DNA of 34,030 nt, taken from Prevotellaceae bacterium UBA6974. GTDB taxonomy: Bacteria; Bacteroidota; Bacteroidia; Bacteroidales; Bacteroidaceae. Both the position numbers and the translations under genes were made by a program. The stretch lies in assembly GCA_002450165.1 (NCBI GenBank), contig DJYQ01000007.1:1-34030 (forward strand), in the 5' to 3' direction. How positions within the stretch are numbered: the stretch's first letter is position 1; the number at the start of each line of letters is the position of its first letter. Shown piece after piece: positions 24,438 through 33,473 of this stretch. The notes beneath the pieces are model-generated. The model made no database searches. It saw only the letters and a list, made by a program, of their open reading frames with translations, and was not told the origin of the DNA.

Positions 24438-25610
24438 TCAGTCTTCGAGGTCAACCCATTCGATGTCATCGTCATCCAGATCCTCAATGTCCTGAATGTC
24501 ATCGATAGTAATGGGTTGATCTTCGCCTTCGTATTCCAGTTCCTGTTGTAATCTTCCCAAATCTTTGTTGCGGTGGACGATGCTTTCCTCCTGGGTGATC
24601 GATGCAATCTTGTTGCTTTCACTGTTGAGGGCTGTCCACAGAATGTCTTTCAGTTCGGTAAGTCCTTTCTGTGCAACAGCACTGATGAAGATAACAGGAA
24701 GGTCTTGCGGCAGGTCTTGACTGAGCATCTGTACAAGCTCCTCGTCCAGCAAGTCACTCTTGGTTACAGCCAGTACACGTTGCTTGTCCATAAGTTGCGG
24801 ATTAAAATTGCAGACTTCATTTAGGAGAATCTCATATTCCCTTCTGATGTCGTCAGTATCACCCGGAACCATGAACAGTAGAAGTGAGTTTCGTTCAATA
24901 TGTCTGAGGAATCTGAGTCCTAGGCCTTTGCCATCGCTTGCTCCTTCTATAATTCCCGGAATGTCGGCCATTACAAAGGACTGCCCGTTGCGGTATGAAA
25001 CTATGCCTAATGAAGGTTCCATCGTAGTAAACGGGTAACCTGCAATTTTGGGCCTGGCACTGGACAGTGCGCTCAGCAAAGTGCTTTTGCCGGCATTAGG
25101 GAATCCTACGAGTCCTACGTCTGCAAGGAGCTTCAATTCCATGATTACCGTCATCTCCTGCATTGGTTCTCCAGGTTGGGCGTATCGCGGAGCCTGATTG
25201 GTAGCTGTTGCAAAATGTCTGTTGCCCAATCCTCCACGTCCGCCTTTAAGCAAAGTCACAATTTGACCGTCCTTGGTCACATCACAAATATATTCGCCCG
25301 TTTCTGCATTATAAACGACGGTTCCGCACGGTACGTCAATGTACCTGTCTTCTCCGTCAGCACCTGTGCTGCCGTTTTTGCCTCCGTTTCCGCCGTGTGT
25401 GGCAAAGATGTGGCGGTCATACCTGAGATGAAGTAGGGTCCAGTAATTATGGTTTCCGCGCAGATAGATGTTTCCACCACGTCCTCCATCGCCTCCGTCC
25501 GGACCTCCGTTTGGCGCGTATTTTGCTCTATGCATGTGCATAGAACCCCTGCCGCCCTTGCCCGAGCGACAGATGATTTTTACGTAGTCAACGAAATTAC
25601 TTTCTGCCAT
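24438..25610 (-). CDS. obgE: GTPase Obg/CgtA
   Basis: 390 residues. It is a ribosome-associated GTPase involved in 50S maturation and stress control. The Gly-rich Obg domain (1-160: RSGKGGRGSMHMHRAKYAP, GGPDGGDGGRGGNI) is followed by the G domain: G1 GFPNAGKST (169-177), switch II DIPGIIEGASDGKGLG (from Asp216), G4 TKSD (283-286, T in place of the usual N) and G5 ISAVAQKG. The C-terminal tail (about 360-390) is short and very acidic (DIEDLDDDDIEWVDLED). It follows adk by 5 bases and is the last gene of hpt-adk-obgE. Confidence 0.95.
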   Translation of the reverse strand: MAESNFVDYVKIICRSGKGGRGSMHMHRAKYAPNGGPDGGDGGRGGNIYLRGNHNYWTLLHLRYDRHIFATHGGNGGKNGSTGADGEDRYIDVPCGTVVYNAETGEYICDVTKDGQIVTLLKGGRGGLGNRHFATATNQAPRYAQPGEPMQEMTVIMELKLLADVGLVGFPNAGKSTLLSALSSARPKIAGYPFTTMEPSLGIVSYRNGQSFVMADIPGIIEGASDGKGLGLRFLRHIERNSLLLFMVPGDTDDIRREYEILLNEVCNFNPQLMDKQRVLAVTKSDLLDEELVQMLSQDLPQDLPVIFISAVAQKGLTELKDILWTALNSESNKIASITQEESIVHRNKDLGRLQQELEYEGEDQPITIDDIQDIEDLDDDDIEWVDLED

Positions 25611-25615
25611 TCAGG

Positions 25616-26185
25616 TTAAAGTGTGTCCAGAAATGTAAAAATCTCGCTGAGCATCAAATCCTTGTCGCCTTTCCATGTAAATGTATGGCGTATGCCTTCT
25701 TTCCCGAACCACTCGGCAAGAGGTTCTGTCTGTGCATGATATACAGCAAAGCGTGCCTTTATAGTCTCTTCATTGTCATCAGCGCGACCTTGTTCTACGG
25801 CACGGTTCAGCAGACGCTTCAGCAACGTATCCTCATCAACGACCAGTTCAATCATTACTCCCAAGTCGTGCTTTCGTTCTGCCAGCATTTTCTTTAAGGC
25901 TTCGGCCTGTGGAATTGTTCGTGGGAAACCGTCAAAGATGACCCCCTGTCCTTCTGGCATGGCATCGTAGGTATCTGCCAGGATGTCAATCATCAGACTG
26001 TCAGGCAACAACTGCCCTTTGTCGATGTAAGACTTTGCGGTCTTGCCAAGTTCTGTCCCTGCCTGGATTTGTGCACGCAGTACATCACCTGTGCTAATGT
26101 GCCCCATACCATACTTCTTTACAATCTCGTCGCTATAGGTGCCTTTACCAGAACCCGGTGCACCAAAAATGATTATATTCTTCAT
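25616..26185 (-). CDS. adk: Adenylate kinase (short LID form)
   Basis: 189 residues. It catalyses AMP + ATP to 2 ADP. P-loop GAPGSGKGT (8-16), HISTGDVLRAQI (AMP binding), and VIFDGFPRTIPQAEAL. The segment NRAVEQGRADDNEETIKAR carries the LID arginines with no zinc-type insertion, so this is the short form. It is 25 bases downstream of hpt and 5 upstream of obgE. This grouping of hpt-adk-obg is familiar from Bacteroidetes. Confidence 0.95.
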   Translation of the reverse strand: MKNIIIFGAPGSGKGTYSDEIVKKYGMGHISTGDVLRAQIQAGTELGKTAKSYIDKGQLLPDSLMIDILADTYDAMPEGQGVIFDGFPRTIPQAEALKKMLAERKHDLGVMIELVVDEDTLLKRLLNRAVEQGRADDNEETIKARFAVYHAQTEPLAEWFGKEGIRHTFTWKGDKDLMLSEIFTFLDTL

Positions 26186-26210
26186 TGTCGTATAGTTCTT
26201 TGTTGTGTCT

Positions 26211-26747
26211 TTAGCTTTTCAGTACCCATACATCCTCAAGGTTGCGGCCGTAACCATCATAGTCCAGTCCATAGCCTATGATAAAGTCATTAGGTATGCC
26301 CATAGCAGTATAGCGTATGTCCAAATCGATCTTCAGGTTCTCAGGCTTGACAAAGAAAGTGCATATTTCCATACTTTTGGGATTATGCCCTTTCAGCGTT
26401 TCAAGCATATGTGCCATAGTTACCCCACTGTCAACAATATCCTCGACGATGATGACATCGCGGCCTTCAATAGACTTGTTCAGACCTATGATTTCGTTCA
26501 CGGTGCCAGTACTGCTTACGCCTTCGTAGGATGACATTTTTACAAATGTGATTTCGCAGGGGATGTTGATCTCACGCAGCAAATCAGCTGCAAACATGAA
26601 CGAACCATTCAGGATAGCCAGAAACAAAGGTGTCTTGCCTTCATAGTCCCTGTTTATCTCATTTGCAACCCTTCGAACCTCATTTGCGATGTCATCGGCG
26701 GGAATCATTGGTACGAATTCCTTGTCCAGGACTTTTATGCTTTTCAT
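26211..26747 (-). CDS. hpt: Hypoxanthine phosphoribosyltransferase
   Basis: 178 residues. It salvages hypoxanthine (and often guanine) with PRPP to IMP/GMP. The PRPP loop VIIVEDIVDSGVT is at 98-110. FLAILNGSFMFAADLLREI and VKMSSYEGVSSTG are further HPRT motifs, and the C-terminal FIIGYGLDYDGYGRNL is the purine-binding end. It is the first gene of the hpt-adk-obgE unit with a -7 box 25 bases upstream. Confidence 0.93.
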   Translation of the reverse strand: MKSIKVLDKEFVPMIPADDIANEVRRVANEINRDYEGKTPLFLAILNGSFMFAADLLREINIPCEITFVKMSSYEGVSSTGTVNEIIGLNKSIEGRDVIIVEDIVDSGVTMAHMLETLKGHNPKSMEICTFFVKPENLKIDLDIRYTAMGIPNDFIIGYGLDYDGYGRNLEDVWVLKS

Positions 26748-26772
26748 TGTCGGGAATTTAATGTATTTTTCA

Positions 26773-26780
26773 CAAAGATA
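26773..26780 (-). promoter_or_regulatory. -7 box for hpt-adk-obgE
   Basis: Minus-strand TATCTTTG fits TAnnTTTG and lies 25 bases before the hpt ATG. No -33 TTTG at the expected spacing is seen. Confidence 0.5.
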
Positions 26781-26821
26781 AGAAATTTAGTTAAGAGTTG
26801 TTGGTTCTGCGTTATGAGTTT

Positions 26822-26852
26822 TTTGCCGTTTGGTGCAAATTTTGTAAATTTG
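26822..26852 (+). promoter_or_regulatory. Complete Bacteroidetes promoter for DUF4831-pgeF
   Basis: TTTG (26822-26825), a 19-base spacer, and TAAATTTG (26845-26852) give a full match to the TTTG-N19-21-TAnnTTTG consensus. The predicted leader is about 30 bases and A-rich. This is the best promoter in the window. Confidence 0.75.
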
Positions 26853-26888
26853 TGTTCGAAAAACAAGTAAAATAATAATTCATAAGCT

Positions 26889-27947
26889 ATGCGAAACATT
26901 TTACTGGCGGTTTTTATTGCATTTTCTGCAATGGGCGTAATGGCTCAGTCAGAGATTGAACCGTTTGTTCCCGGCGTCACTGCGGACGGTGTCAGATATT
27001 TTCTTCCGCGTACCGCATTTCGTGTCGTATTTGTTGTCGAGAAGACGGTAACAATACCGGGTGACTTAAATAAATATGCGTACAAGTATCTTCATTTGCA
27101 GAATGTTCCTACAAAGATGACTACGGAATACAGGATAAAAAGCATAGTACTTCAGCCGTATGGTATTCCTGACAAGACCAAGGCATATAATATTAAACTC
27201 AAGAACCGCACTGTTGCCCCTATGCTCAGCCTTAGCCGTGACGGTGTTTTGATGGGTGTAAATGCCGATGTGACCGAGGATGTCCTTCCACCGCTGCCAG
27301 AGGCGGTTCCGGCTCCTGCTTTGCTTGATGCCCGCAAGTATATGAGTCAGGAGATGCTTATGGCATCGAGTACAGCTAAACTGGCAGAACTGGTTGCCGA
27401 GGAAATATATGATATTAGGAGCAGCCGCAATGATTTGGTGCGAGGAGAGGCTGACAATACTCCCAAAGACGGTGAACAACTTCAATTAATGCTTAATAAT
27501 CTTGATAATCAGGATGCGGCATTAAGTGCAATGTTCTCTGGCCAGACATGCAAGAGTACCGAGGTGTACCATATGCAACTTAATCCCAGTTCGCCGGTTG
27601 ACAAGATGCTTTTGTGCCGTTTTTCCAAATTCTTTGGACTGGTTGGCAGTGATGATCTGAGCGGTGAACCTGTTTATGTCAGTATAAAAAGAGCCGATAG
27701 TATGCCCGATTCTGCCGCAGTTGCTGCAAATCAGGAGAAAAAACGCCAGCAAGGAATATTCTGTAATGTGCCTGTTCCTGCTACATTTACCATATTTGAT
27801 GCATCGCGGCAGTATCTCAGTACCACCATTCCAGTAGCGCAGTTCGGTACTACAGATATTCTGGGCTCCTCGTATTTTGACAAGAATGCCACGACGGCTG
27901 TAGTATTCCATCAGTACACTGGCGGTGTCAAGGAAATCAGGAAATAA
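26889..27947 (+). CDS. DUF4831 family exported protein
   Basis: 352 residues with signal peptide 1-19 (MRNILLAVFIAFSAMGVMAQ region). It matches the pattern I recall for the Bacteroidetes family DUF4831: GVRYFLPRTAFRVVFVVEKT near the start, LQPYGIPDKTKAY, EEIYDIRSSRNDLVRGEADN with a following DGEQLQLML, and a C-terminal FGTTDILGSSYF. The function of this family is unknown. It is predicted to be periplasmic, without membrane helices or a lipobox. Its stop overlaps the pgeF start by one base (TAATG), implying translational coupling. The pairing hints at an envelope role, but that is inference. Confidence 0.85.
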   Translation: MRNILLAVFIAFSAMGVMAQSEIEPFVPGVTADGVRYFLPRTAFRVVFVVEKTVTIPGDLNKYAYKYLHLQNVPTKMTTEYRIKSIVLQPYGIPDKTKAYNIKLKNRTVAPMLSLSRDGVLMGVNADVTEDVLPPLPEAVPAPALLDARKYMSQEMLMASSTAKLAELVAEEIYDIRSSRNDLVRGEADNTPKDGEQLQLMLNNLDNQDAALSAMFSGQTCKSTEVYHMQLNPSSPVDKMLLCRFSKFFGLVGSDDLSGEPVYVSIKRADSMPDSAAVAANQEKKRQQGIFCNVPVPATFTIFDASRQYLSTTIPVAQFGTTDILGSSYFDKNATTAVVFHQYTGGVKEIRK

Positions 27948-28678
27948 TGCTTATTCATAATCTGCACCCACGTGTTCTGGCATTTACGACAGGACGGAAC
28001 GAAGACTTGTCCTTGAAGGATGCAGATGATATTGTTGCAACAAACACCATTCCGCAACAATTGCGCGAATTAGGCTGGGGGATTGACGGCTTTCTCCCGT
28101 TGGCACTGCCAAGGCAGACGCATACGTCAAATGTCGTATGGGCGTCTTGCCCTGGTCGCGAACCGGAGACTGACGCCGTTATTACCGATATTCCCGGCTT
28201 GTGCGTATGTGTCAAGACCGCAGATTGTATTCCTGTGCTGTTATACGACCCAGTCAGCAATGTCGTTGCCTCGGTTCATGCAGGATGGAAAGGAACTGTC
28301 CGGTACATAGTGCGTAATACTATTGATATGATGATTGGTCGCGGAACCAATCCTGCAGACTTGATTGCCGTTATCGCACCTGGAATTAGCCAGAATAGTT
28401 TCGAGGTAGGTGATGAAGTTTATGACAGGTTCCTTCAATCCGGCTTCCCCATGGATAGGATAGCCAGGCGTTATTCTTCAGGTATCTTGAAATCACCCAT
28501 CTGTAATAGTAAGTGGCACATCGATCTCTGGGAGGCGAACAGATGGGTGTTGGAACAGTGTGGTGTCAGCAATATCAGTATATCAGGCATAGACACATAT
28601 ACAAACCAGGAGTATTACAGTGCACGCCGCGAAACAATCAATACCGGCCGTAATTTCAACGGGATAATGATATTGTGA
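27947..28678 (+). CDS. pgeF: Peptidoglycan editing factor PgeF (YfiH / laccase-domain family)
   Basis: 243 residues, standard length. Family members were once called polyphenol oxidases. E. coli PgeF is linked to correcting L-Ser in place of L-Ala in muropeptides, and mammalian relatives act on purine nucleosides. Metal-site residues are visible: His59 in PRQTHTSNV, Cys94 in VKTADCIPVLLYD and His111 in SVHAGWKGT. The C-terminal motif IDTYTNQEYYSARR fits the usual end, though it carries YT where many members have a Cys. The start overlaps the DUF4831 stop. It is convergent with coaX across 19 bases with no hairpin. Confidence 0.92.
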   Translation: MLIHNLHPRVLAFTTGRNEDLSLKDADDIVATNTIPQQLRELGWGIDGFLPLALPRQTHTSNVVWASCPGREPETDAVITDIPGLCVCVKTADCIPVLLYDPVSNVVASVHAGWKGTVRYIVRNTIDMMIGRGTNPADLIAVIAPGISQNSFEVGDEVYDRFLQSGFPMDRIARRYSSGILKSPICNSKWHIDLWEANRWVLEQCGVSNISISGIDTYTNQEYYSARRETINTGRNFNGIMIL

Positions 28679-28697
28679 ATTTCAATTCATAATTTTT

Positions 28698-29408
28698 CTA
28701 ATTCCCATTTTCCTTGGAGACAAACATACATTGTAACCCTCGGAACAGTAGCATGGGATCAGTCGTGATAATATCCTGTAAATCCTGAGGCAGGGCAATT
28801 GCATCCCCACCGGTCAGGAATACCTTGAGTTGCGGATACTGTTTCAGAACAGTACGTATATATCCCTCAATTTCCCAAAGTACACCATTGACGGCCCCTC
28901 CGCGCATGCATGTTTCCGTATTATATCCGATGACAGGCGATGGCCCTTGTGCGGACAACAACGGGAGGGCTGCTGTGTAGTTATGCATGGCCTCAAGTCT
29001 GAGCCTTATTCCGGGAGATATTGTTCCTCCCAGGATTTCAGCCTGTCCATTCTTAATTGACAGTAAATCATAGGTAATGCATGTTCCTGCATCAATAACC
29101 AGGACAGTACCCGTATATGACTTAGGAAATGCACACGTGCAAGCGATGTCTGCCGCCAGTCTGTCCACACCATATCCTTCCGGTATGTCAGGGATAAAAC
29201 GCCGAGCCTCTGGACTGTCTGTTGTCAGCCGTGAAACCTTGTGCCCGTGTAAAAGATTCTCTATTTCGGGATGCGAGGGACCTACGCTGCATATGACAAT
29301 GTCATCACTCGGACTGATACCCTCAGTGATTTTGTCGCAGGGATACAATTGCCCGTCCTTGCACAGGCACGTCTTTACGCGTGTGTTTCCAATATCAATC
29401 AGCAGCAT
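28698..29408 (-). CDS. coaX: Type III pantothenate kinase
   Basis: 236 residues, ASKHA fold. It phosphorylates pantothenate, the first step of CoA synthesis. The phosphate-1 motif LLIDIGNTRVK contains Asp5, GVDRLAAD (80-87) binds pantothenate, and VIDAGTCITYD (Asp106) is the second phosphate motif. Type III enzymes are insensitive to CoA feedback. The start overlaps the stop of the upstream MFS gene by one base (29408), so it is likely translationally coupled as the last gene of the proS series. Confidence 0.93.
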   Translation of the reverse strand: MLLIDIGNTRVKTCLCKDGQLYPCDKITEGISPSDDIVICSVGPSHPEIENLLHGHKVSRLTTDSPEARRFIPDIPEGYGVDRLAADIACTCAFPKSYTGTVLVIDAGTCITYDLLSIKNGQAEILGGTISPGIRLRLEAMHNYTAALPLLSAQGPSPVIGYNTETCMRGGAVNGVLWEIEGYIRTVLKQYPQLKVFLTGGDAIALPQDLQDIITTDPMLLFRGLQCMFVSKENGN

Positions 29409-30649
29409 TATTCCTTAATCTTGACCATTGCACTCACTGCAAATGTTACCAGACAGCATGCCATTACCCACCAGAAGAAATTGACAAATCCGAATTGATC
29501 GGCAATCCAACCGGCAAACATTCCCGGAATCATCATGCCCAACGCCTGGAATGCAGTGCATATACTGAATACCGAAGTGCTCTTTTCGCCTTTGGCAAAG
29601 TACACGAGAAACAGCATATACGCACTGAATCCGAAACCATAGCCAAACTGCTCGACGAAAACACACGAATTTATTGTCCAGATATTGTCTGGCTGGCAAA
29701 TACTCAGGTAAATGTAAACAGCGTCAGGTAACGATATAGCCATTATCATTGGCCACCACCAGCGTTTAAGGCCATTCCTGCTGACTAACCATCCGCCAAT
29801 AATTCCACCAGCCAAAAGTCCTATGACACCCAATGTGCCATAGGCAAAACCTACAGTTGCCGTCTCCAGACCCAGGCCGCCATCGTTTAATGAACGTAGC
29901 ATGAACGGCTGCGCCATTTTTGCCAGTTGTGCCTCGGGAAAGCGGAACAATAGCATGAACAGTATTGCCGGAACTATGTTGGGTTTCGAGAAGAAGGTTC
30001 GCAATGTACCTGCAAACGCATTTATCACATCCTCTTTTTCGACAACAGATTCAGTAGGTCTGGCAAGTGCGACCCCGTGCCATACAGACAGCATAATCAT
30101 TATGACAGCCAGTAATCCCATTGTTATACTCCATGCCAGTGGAACATTGTAGCGTTTTTCCAGATAACCGGCAAGAATTACCAGAACACCTTGACAGAAA
30201 ATGCTTCCTATACGGTAAAATGTACTGCGCCATCCGACATACAATGCCTGTTCCTTTTCATTTAGCCCCAAGATATAGAAACCGTCTGCTGCAATGTCAT
30301 GTGTGGCACTGCTGAAAGCCATGAGCCAAAAGAGAGCCAAAGACAACTTCAGCCATATGGCAGTCTGCAGGGTCAGTGCAACTCCAGCCAGCGAGGCTCC
30401 TATCAGAATTTGCATTGCCAATATCCACCAGCGCTTTGTTTTAGCAGCGTCTATCAGTGGGCTCCACAGCGGTTTTATCACCCACGGCAGATAAAGCCAT
30501 GATGTATATAAGGCCAATTCGGTGTTGGTCAGCCCCATGTTTGTGTACATGATAACAGACAAAGTCATTACTGCCATATAGGGCAGGGCCTCGGCAAAAT
30601 ACAATGTTGGAACCCAACTTACAGGTTTGTTTGAAATCATAGCAATCAT
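29408..30649 (-). CDS. AmpG-like MFS permease
   Basis: 413 residues and about 12 membrane helices. The N-terminus (PVSWVPTLYFAEALPYMAVM), WVIKPLWSPLIDAAKTKRWW, the TM4 motif THDIAADGFYILGL (116-129) and KMAQPFMLRSLNDGGLGLET are typical of the AmpG/PAT branch of MFS, whose best-known member imports anhydro-muropeptides for cell-wall recycling. ATG 30649 is used, with a second ATG three codons later. It is downstream (17 bases) of a diverged relative and coupled to coaX. The substrate is not proven; neighbouring peptidoglycan genes (pgeF, mtgA) are only circumstantial support. Confidence 0.8.
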   Translation of the reverse strand: MIAMISNKPVSWVPTLYFAEALPYMAVMTLSVIMYTNMGLTNTELALYTSWLYLPWVIKPLWSPLIDAAKTKRWWILAMQILIGASLAGVALTLQTAIWLKLSLALFWLMAFSSATHDIAADGFYILGLNEKEQALYVGWRSTFYRIGSIFCQGVLVILAGYLEKRYNVPLAWSITMGLLAVIMIMLSVWHGVALARPTESVVEKEDVINAFAGTLRTFFSKPNIVPAILFMLLFRFPEAQLAKMAQPFMLRSLNDGGLGLETATVGFAYGTLGVIGLLAGGIIGGWLVSRNGLKRWWWPMIMAISLPDAVYIYLSICQPDNIWTINSCVFVEQFGYGFGFSAYMLFLVYFAKGEKSTSVFSICTAFQALGMMIPGMFAGWIADQFGFVNFFWWVMACCLVTFAVSAMVKIKE

Positions 30650-30666
30650 GTACTGAATAATACTAC

Positions 30667-31935
30667 TTAATATATTATTTTATTTGAATAATCATGGATT
30701 CCCTTTATAATCACCCATCCTAACGGAGCTGTCAAGGTGTCAATCAGGTAATATGTCCTATAGTCCAGATGCTCCAGGATAAACCCGCTTGCAGCAAGCG
30801 GAAGCACCATGCACAGGCTGACGATGGGAATATACAACAGATAGACCGTATTCCTGTACCTCTCTCCCGAAATATTACGGACATATTCCAGGCAGACATT
30901 CAGCCCGAAACCGAACAACAACTGTGCCTGGAACGTGTAAACACACAGCGAAGCCAGATTGTCGGGATGCGAATAGCTCATAATCAGGTACAACAATGGA
31001 GATAGTCCTAAAGATATGGTCATTGGCCAGCGCACTTTGTCCTCTCCCAAGTTGTTTCGTAACCACCTTCCTGCACTTATACCAAAGAGAAACGCAATAA
31101 CCCCGATAGTTCCCTGTGCAAAGCCCACCTCCTGCAATGTACATCCCAATCCTCCATTCGCACTCTTGTCCAGAAAGAATATGGTGCGTGTGTAGAACAT
31201 CAGGCTCTGCGGCAACAACATCAGGAACAGGGTCAGGACATCACGCCACCACATCGGACGGCGGCGTATTCGTTCGATAACATGGTATTCAGCCTTAAAT
31301 GAACCGCTCACAGAATTTGACGATACCGAATCCTCACCGAAGGGCCTTTCCAAAATCAGGAGGTGCAGCAATGTAAATAGCAGCAGAACGCCAGTTACCA
31401 AGAAACATCCTAGACTCCAGGAATATGATATGGATTTCTGCCTGAAATAAATTTGCAATACACCGACACTCATAATCATAAGTCCATAAGTAAGCACCAC
31501 AGCCATCTGCGACGCCAATATCTTTATCCCACGGATACTGTCCTGTTCTGCCGGCCGTAGCATACGTTCATAGTATGTCCGAGCAAGCAATTCGTGCCAT
31601 GCACAAAGGAGACTGACGACAAACAGGCATGCAAGCGTCCACAACCTTCCATGCGGCAAGGTGAAGGCCAATGTGCCCAATGCAATTGTCAGCAAAGCCT
31701 CGTCAAGCTGTATGAAACGCCTGTAATGACCTGCACGCCGTACATAACTTCGAACCCATGATTTCATAACCCATGGGATGAATAGCAATGCAGCAAACAA
31801 GGTTGATTCCCATACAGGAGTCCGCATTTGCAGGAACATTAGCAGGGAAACGAAAGTCACCATGGCCGATGGAATCTCCTCGGCTGCGAAAAGGGTGGCC
31901 GTCCAGACTTTAATATGACCTGGCGACAAGGACAC
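30667..31935 (-). CDS. Diverged AmpG-like MFS protein
   Basis: 422 residues with about 12 hydrophobic segments. It is a paralogue of the adjacent MFS gene: both share the frame FAAEEIP/YFAEALP, FIPWVMKSW/YLPWVIKPLW, and GGLG...VGFA.GT.GVI in the middle. The conserved HDIAADGF motif of the neighbour is replaced by WHELLARTYYE (113-123). The first loop is basic (RSYVRRAGHYRRF) where the neighbour has SPLIDAAKTKRW. The likely start is GTG 31935, which overlaps the proS end by 26 bases; a TTG two codons later is the alternative and no ATG occurs until codon 25. It may transport a different substrate or have lost transport. Confidence is high for MFS, low for function. Confidence 0.75.
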   Translation of the reverse strand: MSLSPGHIKVWTATLFAAEEIPSAMVTFVSLLMFLQMRTPVWESTLFAALLFIPWVMKSWVRSYVRRAGHYRRFIQLDEALLTIALGTLAFTLPHGRLWTLACLFVVSLLCAWHELLARTYYERMLRPAEQDSIRGIKILASQMAVVLTYGLMIMSVGVLQIYFRQKSISYSWSLGCFLVTGVLLLFTLLHLLILERPFGEDSVSSNSVSGSFKAEYHVIERIRRRPMWWRDVLTLFLMLLPQSLMFYTRTIFFLDKSANGGLGCTLQEVGFAQGTIGVIAFLFGISAGRWLRNNLGEDKVRWPMTISLGLSPLLYLIMSYSHPDNLASLCVYTFQAQLLFGFGLNVCLEYVRNISGERYRNTVYLLYIPIVSLCMVLPLAASGFILEHLDYRTYYLIDTLTAPLGWVIIKGIHDYSNKIIY

Positions 31936-33388
31936 GTGCTACACTCGGTTTGCCACTTACCATGTCCACACCGGCAGTCTGTTCAAATCCAAATGGGATA
32001 CAGCGTATAGTAGCCTGTGTTTCCTCTTTGATCTTGGCCTCGGTCTCGGCGGTACCGTCCCAATGGCACAGGAAGAATCCGCCGTCCTTTACACGCTCCT
32101 TGAATTCCTCGTAATTGTCACACTCATATATGTGTGCGTCTCGGAAATCCTTGGCCTTCTTGAAGATATTGGCCTGTATTTCATCCAGTAAATTCTTGAT
32201 ATGCTCTTCAATACCATCAACTGGAACATTAGTTTTTTCAAGATTATCCCGACGCATGATTTCTACAAGTCCCTGCTCCAAGTCCCTGGCACCCAATACC
32301 AGACGTACAGGCACACCCTTCAGCTCATAGTCGGCAAACTTGAACCCGGGGCGCTTATTGTCGGCATTGTCATATTTGACACTGATACCCATTGCACGCA
32401 GATTCTTTACAATCGCCTCCGCCTTCTCGTTCAGCATGGGCATTTGATCTGCCTTGCCTATAGGAATGATGACCACTTGAATCGGAGCCAATGCAGGAGG
32501 CAGAACCAGACCGTTGTCATCCGAATGAGTCATAATCAGAGCACCCATCAAACGTGTACTTACACCCCATGAGGTTGCCCAGGCATACTCCATCTTGTTC
32601 TCTTTGTTCAGGAACTGTACATCAAATGCCTTGCCGAAATTCTGCCCCAGGAAATGCGACGTACCAGATTGCAGAGCCTTTCCGTCCTGCATCATGGCCT
32701 CAATCGTATATGTGTCCAGGGCACCAGCAAAACGTTCCGTTTCACTCTTCACACCCTGCACTACAGGAACAGCCATGTAGTTTTCCGCAAAGTCTGCATA
32801 CACCTTCAGCATCTGCTGTGCGCGTGCCTCAGCCTCTTCCTTAGTCGCATGTGCTGTGTGCCCCTCCTGCCACAGAAACTCAGCCGTACGCAGAAACAGA
32901 CGTGTGCGCATCTCCCATCGCATTACGTTGCACCACTGGTTGACCAGCAGAGGCAGGTCGCGGTACGAGTGAATCCAGTTCTTGAATGTGTTCCATATTA
33001 TTGTTTCGGATGTAGGACGTATAATCAGTTCCTCTTCCAGTTTGGCAGCAGGATCAACGACAACACCGTCATGCGAGTCATTGGTCTTCAGGCGATAGTG
33101 TGTTACCACGGCACACTCCTTAGCAAATCCCTCGACATGTTCAGCCTCGCGCGATAGGAATGATTTGGGAATCAGCAATGGAAAGTATGCATTCTGTACA
33201 TCGGTTTCCTTGAACTTGTCATCCAGCGCACGCTGCATCTTTTCCCATATTGCATATCCGTACGGCTTGATAACCATACAGCCGCGTACGTCACTCTGTT
33301 CAGCCAGATCGGCCTTAATTACCAGTTCGTTATACCATTTCGAGTAGTCCTCGCTCCTCTTTGTCAGGAAATCCAATTCTTTTGCCAT
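31910..33388 (-). CDS. proS: Prolyl-tRNA synthetase (archaeal/eukaryotic type)
   Basis: 492 residues, class II synthetase charging tRNA-Pro. It lacks the bacterial editing insertion and ends with the Tyr-terminated C-terminal domain (VARVLVARSY) of the archaeal/eukaryotic ProRS type, which is common in Bacteroidetes. Motifs are RGCMVIKPYGYAIWEKMQ, ELIIRPTSETIIWNTFKNW, VMRWEMRTRLFLRTAEFLWQ with EGHTAHAT, and ATSWGVSTRLMGALIMTHSDD. The start is ATG 33388 with a -7 box 29 bases upstream. It heads the series proS-MFS-MFS-coaX. Confidence 0.95.
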   Translation of the reverse strand: MAKELDFLTKRSEDYSKWYNELVIKADLAEQSDVRGCMVIKPYGYAIWEKMQRALDDKFKETDVQNAYFPLLIPKSFLSREAEHVEGFAKECAVVTHYRLKTNDSHDGVVVDPAAKLEEELIIRPTSETIIWNTFKNWIHSYRDLPLLVNQWCNVMRWEMRTRLFLRTAEFLWQEGHTAHATKEEAEARAQQMLKVYADFAENYMAVPVVQGVKSETERFAGALDTYTIEAMMQDGKALQSGTSHFLGQNFGKAFDVQFLNKENKMEYAWATSWGVSTRLMGALIMTHSDDNGLVLPPALAPIQVVIIPIGKADQMPMLNEKAEAIVKNLRAMGISVKYDNADNKRPGFKFADYELKGVPVRLVLGARDLEQGLVEIMRRDNLEKTNVPVDGIEEHIKNLLDEIQANIFKKAKDFRDAHIYECDNYEEFKERVKDGGFFLCHWDGTAETEAKIKEETQATIRCIPFGFEQTAGVDMVSGKPSVARVLVARSY

Positions 33389-33417
33389 TGTGTAATGTAC
33401 TGTTTTTTATTTGCGCA

Positions 33418-33425
33418 CAAAGATA
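33418..33425 (-). promoter_or_regulatory. -7 box for proS
   Basis: Minus-strand TATCTTTG fits TAnnTTTG, 29 bases from the proS ATG. No -33 TTTG at 19-21 bases is visible. Confidence 0.5.
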
Positions 33426-33446
33426 CACTTTTTCAAGCAAAATCAT

Positions 33447-33454
33447 TATTTTTG
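33447..33454 (+). promoter_or_regulatory. -7 box for mtgA
   Basis: TATTTTTG fits TAnnTTTG and lies 19 bases before the mtgA ATG, in an 85-base divergent region shared with proS. Confidence 0.45.
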
Positions 33455-33473
33455 CACCACAAAAATACAAGTT

